Below, in pieces: positions 1 to 9,055 of a stretch of DNA of 64,000 nt. The position numbers and the translations under genes are program-made. Source of the stretch: Streptomyces jumonjinensis. Lineage in GTDB: Bacteria; Actinomycetota; Actinomycetes; Streptomycetales; Streptomycetaceae. Each line of letters opens with the position of its first letter. Position 1 is the first letter of the stretch. Under the pieces are notes generated by a model. That model was not told the DNA's origin. It did not search any database and was given only the letters and a program-made list of their open reading frames with translations. The stretch is from assembly GCF_009600885.1 (NCBI RefSeq), contig NZ_VCLA01000170.1:955-64954 (forward strand), read 5' to 3'.

Positions 1-269
1 TGGTTGGCGTTGACCCGGGCGGCCAGCGCGTGCACCTCGTCGAGGAGGGCGAAGTCGGCGCCGTAGGTGCAGAGCCGCTCGCCGTTGACGCCCGCGGTGG
101 CGATCATCCGGTCCGCCGCGGCGCGGGCCTCGCCGTCGGTCCGCCCGTGCAGCAGGACCGTGGCCCCGCGCTCGGCGAGCAGCCGGGCGGTCTCGTAACC
201 GATCCCGGACGTCGCGCCGGTGACCAGGACCGTACGGCCGGTGAGGGAGGAAAGGGTCAAGTCGTTCAT
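1..269 (-). CDS. Short-chain dehydrogenase/reductase, N-terminal part (runs off window)
   Basis: The visible 89 residues begin MNDLTLSSLTGRTVLVTGAT and contain the Rossmann cofactor motif TGATSGIG at about residues 17-24, followed by an Arg (LLHGR) that would suit NADP binding. This is the standard N-terminus of the SDR superfamily. The catalytic Tyr-x3-Lys part lies outside the window, so substrate and class cannot be judged. The ATG at 269 is preferred because it places the cofactor motif about 17 residues in, as is usual; no strong ribosome binding site is visible. It is transcribed away from the secreted hydrolase at 658. Confidence 0.85.
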   Translation of the reverse strand, partial: MNDLTLSSLTGRTVLVTGATSGIGYETARLLAERGATVLLHGRTDGEARAAADRMIATAGVNGERLCTYGADFALLDEVHALAARVNAN

Positions 270-657
270 GGGTGTCCCGTGTTCAGGAGTTCGGGGAACG
301 CGCTCGGCGAATGCGTTCGGGGAACGAGTACGTGGAAGGGGTGCCGGACCGGTGGGGTCACGGCGCCCCGGGGCCGCGGAAGACGCGTCAGTGGGAGGCG
401 GGCTCTTCCGGGCGGCAGCGGGGCGCACGACGGGGCGACGCCTGATGAGGCGGCCGGTCGAGAAGGAGCCACGCGCTGTTCACGTTCTTCATCCAACGCG
501 CCGCCCGTGGCCGGTTCAAGGGACGGCGAACGACCCTGACGGAGTTCTGACATCGGGTGGGCGGGCCGGAGCGGACGCGGTCGGGTGATAGTTCCGCGTG
601 CCGCCGGCGGCCGGTAGATTCACGCGCGTCGAGTTCCCCTGCGCGGAAGGAACTTTC

Positions 658-2031
658 ATGAGGGCAAGAACCGGACGCGTCTGCACGGCCGTTGTGAGTC
701 TGGCGGTCGCCCTGGCCATGGCACCCGCCCCGGCCTCGGCCGGAGGCGGAGACACAGCCGGAGCCGGAGAAGCAGCCGGAGCCGGAGCCGGAGCCGGAGC
801 CGGAAACGCAGACCGGGACCGGGACCGGGACGAGGACCGGGGGCATACGGGGTGGACCAGCGCCTGGGGCTCCGCTCTCCACCGCGCCGTTCCGCCGCCG
901 CCGTGGGCCGGGCCCAACTGGTCCATGGAGGGCTTCTCCGACCAGAGCCTGAGGCAGACCGTCCGGGTCACCGCCGCGGGCACGAAACTCCGCGTCCGGC
1001 TCTCCAACCGGTACGGACGGCAGCCGCTCCAGATCGCACGGGCGACCGTCGCCAAGACGGCCGAGGGAGCCGCCGTGCGTGCCGGAACCCTCCGGGAACT
1101 GCGGTTCTCCGGCCGGGCCGGCACCGTCGTGCCCACGGGAGCCGAGCGGCTCTCGGACGCGGCGGCACTGACCGTACGGCCGCTGGAGAAGCTCACCCTC
1201 ACCCTCTACTTCGCCGCCGGCACGGGCCCCGCCACCTTCCACCTGGAGGGCTTCGCCACCTCCTACCGCGCCTCCGGAGACCGCGCGGGCGACGCCTCGG
1301 GCGCGGCCTTCGGCCAGGAGACCACCCAGTCGCTGTACTTCCTCTCCGGGGTGGAGGTGGCGGGGGCGCGCACCGAGGGAAGCGTCGTCGCCTTCGGGGA
1401 CTCCATCACCGACGGCTACGCCTCCACGCCCGGCGCGGACCGCCGCTACCCGGACCGGCTCAGCGAGCGGCTCCTCGCCGACGGCCGGCGTCTCGGCGTC
1501 GTCAACGCCGGGATCAGCGGCAATATGCTCCTCACCGACTCCCGCTGCTTCGGCGAGAAGGGCCTTACCCGCTTCCGTCCCGAGGTGCTGGACCGGGCCG
1601 GCGTCCGTACCGCCGTCGTACTGATCGGCATCAACGACATCGGCGGCGGCGGGCTGCCCGATGTGAGCTGCGCGGTCCGTCCCGTGGTCGGCGCCGAGCA
1701 GATCATCGCGGGACACCGGGAGCTGATCCGGACGGCGCGGCAGCGCGGCGTCACGGTGGTCGGCGCCACCATGACCCCCTTCAAGAACTACCAGCCCTAC
1801 TACACCCCGGAGAAGGAGGAGGTGCGCGACGCCGTGAACCACTGGATCCGGACCAGCGGGGCCTATGACGCGGTGGTCGACCTCGATCGCGCCCTCGCCG
1901 ATCCCCGCCCCGGGCATGGGGACGAACTGGCCCCCGCGTACGACTTCGGGGACGGGATCCACCCCAATGACGCGGGCATGAAGGCCCTCGCGGAAGCCGT
2001 CGCGGACCGCCTTCCTGAGTCTGAGCTCTGA
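658..2031 (+). CDS. Secreted SGNH/GDSL-family hydrolase
   Basis: A 457-residue exported esterase/lipase-type protein. Residues 1-28 form a signal peptide (Arg-rich start, hydrophobic core, APASA cleavage-like site). Residues 30-60 are low complexity (GA repeats, then DRDRDRDED) encoded by short direct DNA repeats. A beta-rich domain of about 150 residues precedes the SGNH domain: block I GDSITDG with nucleophile Ser249, block II NAGISGN, block III GIND and the C-terminal DGIHPND with the Asp/His pair. This suits the multi-domain lysophospholipase L1-like or acetylesterase branch; the substrate is unknown. ATG 658 is chosen because GGAAGGAAC lies just upstream and the signal peptide starts there. 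It faces the Mrr-TerD gene convergently. Confidence 0.88.
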   Translation: MRARTGRVCTAVVSLAVALAMAPAPASAGGGDTAGAGEAAGAGAGAGAGNADRDRDRDEDRGHTGWTSAWGSALHRAVPPPPWAGPNWSMEGFSDQSLRQTVRVTAAGTKLRVRLSNRYGRQPLQIARATVAKTAEGAAVRAGTLRELRFSGRAGTVVPTGAERLSDAAALTVRPLEKLTLTLYFAAGTGPATFHLEGFATSYRASGDRAGDASGAAFGQETTQSLYFLSGVEVAGARTEGSVVAFGDSITDGYASTPGADRRYPDRLSERLLADGRRLGVVNAGISGNMLLTDSRCFGEKGLTRFRPEVLDRAGVRTAVVLIGINDIGGGGLPDVSCAVRPVVGAEQIIAGHRELIRTARQRGVTVVGATMTPFKNYQPYYTPEKEEVRDAVNHWIRTSGAYDAVVDLDRALADPRPGHGDELAPAYDFGDGIHPNDAGMKALAEAVADRLPESEL

Positions 2032-2119
2032 TCGCTGAGCTCTGACCTCCGGTCCTGATGAGCTCCAGAGGCGCGCTGAGGATCGAAGGCCCCCCGGGGG
2101 CCCGGGCCCGGCCTCGGGC

Positions 2120-4288
2120 TCAGGCGACCTCGATGCCGTACTCCTGGACCAGGGATTCCAGCCCGCCCGGATAGCCCTTGCCCCCCATGACGAACTTCCA
2201 GTCCCCGCCCGCCCGTCTGCGGAACGAGCCGAGGACCAGGGCGGTCTCCCCGGCGCGGCCGTCGGAGACGGGCAGCCGGTCGAGCTCGGCCCCCGACGAG
2301 TCCAGGAGCCGGATCCGCGCGTCGGTGAATCCGGAGAGGTCCGCTTCCGGATGGGCGACGGGGTCGACCGCCGCCGCCAGCACCAGCCGGTCCGCGCCGC
2401 TGGGAAGCGCGTCGAACGCGACCCGCAGCGCCGCCTTGTCCGGTCCGGCGGCGGCTGCCGCACGGACCGCCCCTTCGGGGCACCGCGGATTGTTGAAGAA
2501 CACGAAATGGTCCTCGCTCAGGACCCGTTGCCCCTGGCAGACGAGTGCGCACACGTCCAGGGCGACCTCGCCCGACCAGGACATCCCCAGCACATGGTGA
2601 GCGGAGGACGGAGCCGGTTCCGGGCTCGTAGCCGTAGCCGAAGCCGGAGCCGTGTCCGTACTCGCGTCTGTGTCCGCCGCATCCGGCCCGGTGCGCTGGG
2701 CCGGCACCCCGCCCCCGCCCCCGCTCCCGCCGCCGCCCAGCCGCCCGCGCAGCCCATGGCGGTGCAGCAGATCGACCAGCTCGCCGCCGGAGACCAGCTC
2801 CAGGGGCTTGCCATGGGCGAAGGCGTGCGACCCGGGGCCGAAGCGGGAAGTGGTGACCAGGACGCCCTTGTTGGCACCGGCGTCCTGCACCGTTCCGTAG
2901 AGATCCCGGACCGCGGTGGGAGGCACGGTGTTGCGGTAACGCTTGACCTGGACGACGATCTTGCCGCCCCGGATGGGCGTGGGGTCCATCGCGTCCACAT
3001 CGACGCCGCCGTCGTTCGACCGCTGGGTCGTGACCGCCCGCATCCCCATGGCGCGGAAGAGCTCCGCGACCAGTGACTCGAAGGCGATCGGATCCATTTC
3101 GAATAGATCCGGGTCCCCCTCCCCGCCATGGGACACGACGCCCTCGCCGACATCGTCGGGCCGCCGCCCCGGGCGTACCGCCGTGCGCTGGTCGGGGCGC
3201 GCGGACAGCTGGCCCCGGAGCCCGTCCACCAGGCAGTCCACCGCCTGCACCTGCTCCAGACGCAGCTGGTCGAAGGCCGGACGCTGCGCCATGACCGTGG
3301 TGAGGAAGATCTGCGCCCGCCGCCCGGTCACCGGATCGTGGTCGTCCACGAAACCGTTCAGCGCGACGGACTCCAGCGCCCCGAACCCATCGGCGGCGAA
3401 GAGTTCGCGCAGCACCAGCAGCGCGCACTGAGCGATCACATCGCGGTACAGGGACCGGCGCTGCGCGACCGGACGGGCCGTCTCCCGGTCCTCATCGGCG
3501 GTCGGCATGTACCGCACCGACTTGGCCTCCGGGACGATGTCGTACCCCGGCAGCTCCCAGTCGATCACCAGCTGGCGCGCGGCCGGGTCATACGCCGCGG
3601 AGAGCTGCCGCGGCAGCTCCTCGGGCCATGCCGTGGACGCGTACAGGGCGGCGGAGAAGTACTCCACCACCGCGTCCGGCTCGCCGTCGCGCAGCTCCGC
3701 CGTCATCTCGGCGACGCCCGCGTTATGCCGGCGGATCTCCGTCAGCTGCGTCTCGGCCCACTGGTCGTACTGCCGCTGATACGCGGCCAGTTGGTGCTGC
3801 CGCTGGGTCTCCGCCGTCTGCGCCGCGTACCAGTCGCTCTCGTACCGCGCCCGTGCCTCGTCCTGTGCCCGCCGGTTCGCCCCGAAGGCCCAGCCGCTCT
3901 GCTGCTGTTGCTGGTAGAGGCCGGGGTCGGGCAGAGGGACGGGATGGGCGAGCGGGCCGGGGGAGAAGGGCTCGATCCTTTCGGAACGGGTCAGCGCGGA
4001 CACGGTGAAGGAGGGGGCGCGGCACCCGGCGGCCAGCAGGTTTCCCAGGGCGTCGACCCGCGCGTCCAGCTCTTCGGTCCGCGCTCTGGCGTCCGCCTCC
4101 CGATGCCGCCGGTACGCCGCCTGCTGCTCGCGCTGGGTCCGTGCCACTTCGCGTTCCTGGGCCCGCTGCTGCCGGTCGAGATCGCGCTGCCGCTGGATGC
4201 GGGCACGTTCCTGTGCCTCCTGCTGCCGCTGCCGCTGGCGCTGGGCCTCGGCCCAGACGCCGATCAACCCGTTGGAGCGACGACTCAT
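2120..4288 (-). CDS. Mrr-type restriction endonuclease fused to a TerD domain
   Basis: A 722-residue fusion. Residues 12-85 and 140-200 are charged, Gln/Arg-rich and probably coiled-coil. Residues 200-380 are a middle region I do not recognise. Residues 395-512 look like an Mrr_cat (PD-(D/E)xK) domain: FESLVAELFRAMGM, Asp430 in GGVDVDA, and the catalytic Q447-x-K449 in VVQVKRY. A Gly/Ser/Ala/Thr-rich linker (515-565) leads to a TerD-like domain (565-722) with LDVCALVC and the FVFFNN signature. TerD domains belong to Ca2+-binding stress systems and Mrr enzymes cut modified or foreign DNA, so a stress-linked nuclease is likely (inference). The start at 4288 opens the coiled coil; an upstream in-frame extension is low-complexity and unconvincing. 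Confidence 0.85.
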   Translation of the reverse strand: MSRRSNGLIGVWAEAQRQRQRQQEAQERARIQRQRDLDRQQRAQEREVARTQREQQAAYRRHREADARARTEELDARVDALGNLLAAGCRAPSFTVSALTRSERIEPFSPGPLAHPVPLPDPGLYQQQQQSGWAFGANRRAQDEARARYESDWYAAQTAETQRQHQLAAYQRQYDQWAETQLTEIRRHNAGVAEMTAELRDGEPDAVVEYFSAALYASTAWPEELPRQLSAAYDPAARQLVIDWELPGYDIVPEAKSVRYMPTADEDRETARPVAQRRSLYRDVIAQCALLVLRELFAADGFGALESVALNGFVDDHDPVTGRRAQIFLTTVMAQRPAFDQLRLEQVQAVDCLVDGLRGQLSARPDQRTAVRPGRRPDDVGEGVVSHGGEGDPDLFEMDPIAFESLVAELFRAMGMRAVTTQRSNDGGVDVDAMDPTPIRGGKIVVQVKRYRNTVPPTAVRDLYGTVQDAGANKGVLVTTSRFGPGSHAFAHGKPLELVSGGELVDLLHRHGLRGRLGGGGSGGGGGVPAQRTGPDAADTDASTDTAPASATATSPEPAPSSAHHVLGMSWSGEVALDVCALVCQGQRVLSEDHFVFFNNPRCPEGAVRAAAAAGPDKAALRVAFDALPSGADRLVLAAAVDPVAHPEADLSGFTDARIRLLDSSGAELDRLPVSDGRAGETALVLGSFRRRAGGDWKFVMGGKGYPGGLESLVQEYGIEVA

Positions 4289-4411
4289 CGCGCAGGCCCT
4301 CCCCCTGGGGCCCGTCGTCCCCGCGATCGGCCGCCGGTCCCCGACCAGCGGTGGTGCAACGACTCTAGTCCGTCGTTCATTTGTCTGCCGTCCGTTCGCC
4401 GTCCGTTCGCC

Positions 4412-4446
4412 GGCCGGGTACGGGCCGGGTACGGGCCGGGTACGGG
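4412..4446. repeat. Three tandem copies of an 11-bp unit in a divergent promoter region
   Basis: The unit GGCCGGGTACG repeats three times in the 252-bp gap between the Mrr-TerD gene and the divergent dehydrogenase operon, directly after two copies of CCGTCCGTTCGC. Such phased repeats could be binding sites or simple slippage products. Confidence 0.6.
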
Positions 4447-4540
4447 GCGAGCCTTTCGGACAACCTTCGCCGCGCGCGCATGGGCGGCCCGGTGCCGGGG
4501 CACTGATCGCCAGCGTGTCAGGGATCAGGACGGGGCAGAG

Positions 4541-5002
4541 GTGAGCACTGTGCGGGTGCGGGACGAGCGCGGGGCGGCGGAGCGTGCCTTCGTCGCCGTG
4601 TCCGAGACGCTGACGGGGTTCGACGCCGAGACGCTGTACGGGACCGGGCTGGTGGGCGAGTACCGGGCCCTGACGGCCGCCGAGGCGGGCGAGGATCGGT
4701 ACGCGCGGTTCGCCGGAGGGGATCAGGGCGGCCCAGGTCATCAGGGTGACCCGGACGGTGATCCGGAGCTGACCCGCGCCGTCGTGCAGCTCTGGTACAC
4801 CGGCCGCTGGCCGGGGCTCGCCGGTGGGCGGGGGCCGTACACGGTCTCCGTACGGGCCTATGCGGAGGGGCTGGTCTGGCGGGCGGTCGGCGTAGCGGCC
4901 CCCGGCGTCTCCGCGCCCGGCTTCGGGAGCTGGACCGAGCCGCCCGCCCCGCTCGACGGCTGGTCCGAGCCGCCCGCCCCGGCGGACGGGGCAGGCCGGT
5001 GA
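4541..5002 (+). CDS. Sorbitol/fructose dehydrogenase-type small subunit (FAD-SLDH-like)
   Basis: A 153-residue protein. The N-terminus FVAVSETLTGFDAETLYG and the later VVQLWYTGRWPG and YAEGLVWRAVG match the pattern of the small subunit of membrane-bound FAD-dependent sorbitol/fructose dehydrogenases. In those enzymes it partners a GMC flavoprotein and helps export or electron transfer. Here no Tat signal is visible, so it may act in the cytoplasm. Its stop overlaps the GTG start of the GMC gene (GGTGA), so the two are translationally coupled. GTG 4541 is chosen because it follows GGGGCAGAG; the reading frame upstream is non-coding in character. Confidence 0.7.
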   Translation: MSTVRVRDERGAAERAFVAVSETLTGFDAETLYGTGLVGEYRALTAAEAGEDRYARFAGGDQGGPGHQGDPDGDPELTRAVVQLWYTGRWPGLAGGRGPYTVSVRAYAEGLVWRAVGVAAPGVSAPGFGSWTEPPAPLDGWSEPPAPADGAGR

Positions 5003-6927
5003 ACCAGACGCCGACGCCGCAGCGGCGTTCCCAGCCGTACGATGTCATCGTCGTCGGGGCCGGGATCGCCGGTTCGATCCTCGCCCGGCGGCTGGGCGAG
5101 CTGGGCCGGCGCGTCCTGGTGCTGGAGGCCGGCGAGCGGGCCGCCGACCCGGAGCGGGCCCACCGCGAGGCGCTGGAGCGCTATCTCACCGCCCCGGTGA
5201 AGATGCCCGACTCCCCGTACCGGGAGAATCCGGCCGCGGCCTGGCCCGGAGGCACCGATGTGACCGGACTGCCCGGCGGCGGCTACCGGTCCGCCGGACA
5301 TCTCGTCCAGCGCGGGGAGCTCCCGTACAGCAGCGGCTATCTCCGGGTCAACGGCGGAACCGGCAACGTGTGGACCGGGCTCACCCCGCGCATGCTGCCC
5401 GAGGACTTCGACACCGAGGCGTTCGGCTACGGCCGCCGCTGGCCGATCTCCTACGCCGACCTCGAACCGTACTACCGCGCCGCCGAACGGGAGATCGGCG
5501 TGGCCGCCGACGCCGGCGAACAGCGCGAGCGGCTCGGCCTGCCCTTCCCCGAGGGGTACGTCTACCCCATGCGGCCCATCCCGCCGAGCCGGCTCGACCG
5601 GGCCGTCGCCGCCCGGCTGGACGGTCGGCGGGTCGGCGACCCCGGCTCCCCGGACCCCGTGGAGCTCCGCGTCACCGGGACCCCGCAGGGGCGCAACAGC
5701 ACACCCGACCCGGAGTACGACGGCGGCAGGGGATACGTCCCCATCGGCGCGCACGGGCGGCCCGATCCGGCGAGCCGGTGCGCGGGCAGCGCGACCTGTG
5801 TCCCGCACTGCCCGTCGTACGCGAAGTACACGCCGCTCAAGACGCAGGCACGCTGGGCCCCGTCCGTGACGCTGACCGCCCGCGCGGTGGTCAGCCGGGT
5901 GCTGGTGGACGGGACCGGCCGGGCCGTGGGCGTGGAGTACCTCTCGTACGAGGGCGGCGGTGGTGCGTACGGCGGCGGGTCCGGCGGCTCGTACGACGGC
6001 GGCTCGGGCGCGACCCGGCAGCACACCGCGCACACCACGTACACCGCGTACGCCGATGTCGTCGTCCTGGCCGCGCACGCCATCGAGAACGCCCGGCTCC
6101 TGCTGCTCTCCGATCTCGCCGGCCGCAGCGACCAGGTCGGCCGCAACCTCATGGACCACCCGGTACTGCTCACCTGGGGGCTGCTGCCCGAGCAGGCCGG
6201 ACCGTACCGGGGACCGGCCTCCACCTCCGGTCTCGAAGGATTCCGGGCCGGTCCCGCCCGCCGCGCCCGCGCCCCGTTCCGCATCGAGATCGGGAACTGG
6301 GGATGGGCCTGGGCCAAGGGCCCGGTCGACGGCGACGTCGCCGAACTGCTGGGCCGGGGGCTCCTCGGCACGGAGCTGCGCCATGCCCTCCGGGACCGCG
6401 TCGGACGGCAGTTCACCCTCCAGTTCGAGCTGGAGCAGGGCGCCGACCCGGCCAACCGGATCACCCTCGACCCGGTGCTCCGCGATGCGCTGGGCCTGCC
6501 GCGCCCCGTGGCGACGTACGGTCTCGACACCCATGTCAGGGACGGCATCGCCGCCGCGAAGACGGTCTCCGACCAGATCTTCGGGCTTCTCGGCGCCGAG
6601 GACCGCACCGCGTACGAACCGGCCGAGGCATGGGCCGGCCGCTTCGAACACCGGGGCCGGACCTATGCGTTCCGGGGCGCGGGCCATGCCGCGGGCACCC
6701 ACATCATGGGCGACTCCGCGGCCACCTCCGTCGTCGACTCATGGCAGCGCTGCTGGGACCACCCCGGCCTGTACGCGGTCGGCTGCGGCAGCATGCCGTC
6801 CGTCGCCACCTCCAACCCCACCCTCACCATGGCCGCCCTCGCGCTGCGCAGCGCCGAGCGGATCGAGGCCGAGCTGACCGAACGGGACCGCCCGCTCGCC
6901 GTTCTCAACCCTGGAGCGCACGCATGA
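4999..6927 (+). CDS. GMC-family FAD-dependent oxidoreductase
   Basis: A 642-residue flavoprotein. The ADP-binding motif VIVVGAGIAGS followed by VLVLEAGE lies at residues 15-47. The C-terminal GMC signature is complete: GTHIMGD, then VATSNPTLTMAALA. Residues around 255-275 hold CAGSATCVPHCPSYAKY, the Cys-rich insertion which in FAD glucose/sorbitol dehydrogenase large subunits binds an Fe-S cluster; three Cys are present. A Gly/Ser/Tyr-rich stretch (YGGGSGGSYDGG) interrupts the middle. It likely oxidises an alcohol or sugar together with the upstream small subunit; substrate unknown. It overlaps its neighbours on both sides (GTGA and ATGA), forming a three-gene operon. Confidence 0.88.
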   Translation: MNQTPTPQRRSQPYDVIVVGAGIAGSILARRLGELGRRVLVLEAGERAADPERAHREALERYLTAPVKMPDSPYRENPAAAWPGGTDVTGLPGGGYRSAGHLVQRGELPYSSGYLRVNGGTGNVWTGLTPRMLPEDFDTEAFGYGRRWPISYADLEPYYRAAEREIGVAADAGEQRERLGLPFPEGYVYPMRPIPPSRLDRAVAARLDGRRVGDPGSPDPVELRVTGTPQGRNSTPDPEYDGGRGYVPIGAHGRPDPASRCAGSATCVPHCPSYAKYTPLKTQARWAPSVTLTARAVVSRVLVDGTGRAVGVEYLSYEGGGGAYGGGSGGSYDGGSGATRQHTAHTTYTAYADVVVLAAHAIENARLLLLSDLAGRSDQVGRNLMDHPVLLTWGLLPEQAGPYRGPASTSGLEGFRAGPARRARAPFRIEIGNWGWAWAKGPVDGDVAELLGRGLLGTELRHALRDRVGRQFTLQFELEQGADPANRITLDPVLRDALGLPRPVATYGLDTHVRDGIAAAKTVSDQIFGLLGAEDRTAYEPAEAWAGRFEHRGRTYAFRGAGHAAGTHIMGDSAATSVVDSWQRCWDHPGLYAVGCGSMPSVATSNPTLTMAALALRSAERIEAELTERDRPLAVLNPGAHA

Positions 6928-7778
6928 GCCCGCTGACCCCGCCGCCGGTGCCCGAACCCTTTCAGCTCCCCTTCCACTACGGGGCGCTGCACACCATCGG
7001 CCTGGACTATCTCGTCGACCCGGCCCCCGTCCGCGAGCTGCTCGCCGAACACCATCCGGCGCTGAGCGCGGCGGAGTTCGCGGGGCGGGCGCTGGTGTCG
7101 CTCAACTATCAGCTGTACTTCGCCCAGTACGCGTCCGGCGGCGGCGTCACCCAGGAGATCGAGTACAACATCGTCGCCTTCCCCGCCGGGGACGAGGGGC
7201 GGCTCCCCGACATCGGCTACGCGCAGTACGCGCAGGGCTGGGACCAGACGAAACTGCTCGGCATCGCGCGTATCCACGTACTGTGCGACAACGCGCTCGC
7301 CATCGAGGCGGGGCGCGGGATCTACGCGGAGCCCAAGTATCCGGGCTGGTTCGAGACGGATACGCCCTCCCTCAACGGGCCCGCCACGGAGGTCTGGAGC
7401 ATTCGCTGCAAGGCGGCCGGGTTCGGCGCGGACGGCGGCGTCGAGCGCCAGGACGGCGAGCTGTTCTCCTTCACGGCGGATCTCACCGGTCTGCCCGCCG
7501 TGCCCGTGAACACCACGCCGACCACCGGGTACGGCACCGACGCCGCCGGGCGGGCGCTGGCCGGGCCGATGAACGTCTACCAGCCCTACCGCTGGCACGA
7601 TCTCGCGGACCCGGCCGCCGCCGGACGCGTACGCCTCGCCGTCCAGGACACGGCCTCCGGGATCGGCCGCGATCTGACCCGGCTCATCGGCGAAGCCCCG
7701 CCCGCCGGTGCCTGGACCTCTCAGTCGCCGCCGGTGGCCGCGCACAACCGGCCCTACTATCTGGCGGTGCCGCGCTGA
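6924..7778 (+). CDS. Acetoacetate decarboxylase-like protein
   Basis: A 284-residue protein whose ATG overlaps the GMC stop (ATGA). The segment GRGIYAEPKYPGWF resembles the GREI.GEPK motif of the acetoacetate decarboxylase superfamily; Lys138 would be the Schiff-base lysine. Upstream, VTQEIEYNIVAFP suits the first beta strands of that fold. Many superfamily members are not true decarboxylases but hydratases or cyclases, so no reaction is assigned. Tight coupling to the GMC pair suggests it processes the ketone or aldehyde they make (inference). Length is close to the family norm. Confidence 0.62.
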   Translation: MSPLTPPPVPEPFQLPFHYGALHTIGLDYLVDPAPVRELLAEHHPALSAAEFAGRALVSLNYQLYFAQYASGGGVTQEIEYNIVAFPAGDEGRLPDIGYAQYAQGWDQTKLLGIARIHVLCDNALAIEAGRGIYAEPKYPGWFETDTPSLNGPATEVWSIRCKAAGFGADGGVERQDGELFSFTADLTGLPAVPVNTTPTTGYGTDAAGRALAGPMNVYQPYRWHDLADPAAAGRVRLAVQDTASGIGRDLTRLIGEAPPAGAWTSQSPPVAAHNRPYYLAVPR

Positions 7779-7950
7779 GCTCCCGCCCGGGTCCGGGCGG
7801 TCCCGGACGGTCCCGGGCACGCCCGTCGATACCCAGCTGATACAGAGCCGTGCGGTGCCTGAAGCACTGCCCTGACCTGCCGGAAGTGTGACTCCCGGAG
7901 TCTGTGGACGTACCCGGTCCCGGTGTACGAGACGTTGGGAGACACGCGCC

Positions 7951-8982
7951 GTGCTGAGCTCGCCGAGGGCGTCCGCGCCCACTGAGGAGACCGGGCGCGC
8001 GGCTGCGGGCGTGGGGCCCGCCGTCCCGGGCGCGGCGTCCGCCGCTTCGAGCCCTACCGCTGTCCGCCGCCGGCGTGCCGGGCGTCGGCTCACCGCCGCC
8101 GCGCTGCTCTGCGCGGCGCTCACAGCGCTGCACGACCACGTCCCGAACACGGTCGGAAACCTCGGCAGCCTCTTCCAGACGCTGCTGCCCTGGACGGGCC
8201 TCAGCGTGCCCGTCCTGCTCGCGCTGGCGGCCGTCCGCCGCTCCCGGACCGCGGCCGTCGCGGCTCTCGCGCCCGCCGTCGTCTGGGGGGCGCTCTTCGG
8301 CGGCGCGCTCACCGACAAACGCTCCGGCGGCGGCGATCTGACGGTGGTCAGCCACAACGTGGACGAGGCGAACCCGGACCCGGTGCGGACCGCGCGCGTC
8401 CTCGCGGACGCGGACGCGGATGTACTGGCGCTGGAGGAGCTGCCCGCGCGGGCCGCGGAGGTCTACGAGCGTGAGCTGGCCGCCGACTATCCGCACCACG
8501 AGGTGCGCGGCGGGGTCGGCCTGTGGAGCAAGCACCCGCTCCGGGAGGTGGAAGAGGTGCCGATCATGCCGTGGACCCGTGCGGTACGGGCCACCGCACA
8601 GACCCCGGAGGGGCCCGTCGCCGTCTACGCCGCCCATCTCGCGTCGGTACGGGTCCACCCGGCCGCCGGTTTCACCGCGGACCGCCGCAACGAGGCGGCC
8701 CGGGCGCTGGCCGCAGCGGTACGGGCGGAGCCGCTGCCCCGCGTCGTGGTGCTGGGCGACTTCAACGGCACGGCCCAGGACGGGGCGCTGGCCCCGGTCA
8801 CCTCGCAGCTGCGCTCCGCGCAGCGGGAGGCCGGGGACGGCTTCGGCTTCACCTGGCCCGCCGCGTTCCCGGTGGTCCGGATCGACGACGTCTACGTGAA
8901 GGGGATGACCCCGCTCTCCTCCTGGACCCTGCCCGCCACCGGCAGCGACCACCTTCCCGTGGCGGCCTCCCTGCGGCTGTGA
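7951..8982 (+). CDS. Membrane-anchored endonuclease/exonuclease/phosphatase (EEP) family protein
   Basis: A 343-residue protein. Residues 44-110 contain about three hydrophobic segments (LTAAALLCAALTALH; LSVPVLLALAAV; VAALAPAVVWGALFGG). The EEP catalytic domain follows: SHNVD, LALEELPARA with the metal-binding Glu, VVVLGDFNGT and the final GSDHLPVAASLRL with the His-Asp pair. Streptomyces proteins of this layout are usually exported or outward-facing phosphodiesterases; the substrate is unknown. GTG 7951 follows GGGAGACACG; an earlier in-frame start at 7888 would add a low-complexity leader. It appears monocistronic. Confidence 0.8.
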   Translation: MLSSPRASAPTEETGRAAAGVGPAVPGAASAASSPTAVRRRRAGRRLTAAALLCAALTALHDHVPNTVGNLGSLFQTLLPWTGLSVPVLLALAAVRRSRTAAVAALAPAVVWGALFGGALTDKRSGGGDLTVVSHNVDEANPDPVRTARVLADADADVLALEELPARAAEVYERELAADYPHHEVRGGVGLWSKHPLREVEEVPIMPWTRAVRATAQTPEGPVAVYAAHLASVRVHPAAGFTADRRNEAARALAAAVRAEPLPRVVVLGDFNGTAQDGALAPVTSQLRSAQREAGDGFGFTWPAAFPVVRIDDVYVKGMTPLSSWTLPATGSDHLPVAASLRL

Positions 8983-9055
8983 CCCGGCCCCGCTTGTCCC
9001 GGCCCCCGTCCGGGCATCGGGGGGACCGGCCGACTGACTACGATGCGAGCGACGA

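Noticed and set aside
388..2463. Long minus-strand open frame of 691 codons opposite the SGNH hydrolase
   Set aside because: It is antisense to a gene with complete SGNH motifs and has repetitive, composition-driven translation; such frames are expected in high-GC DNA.
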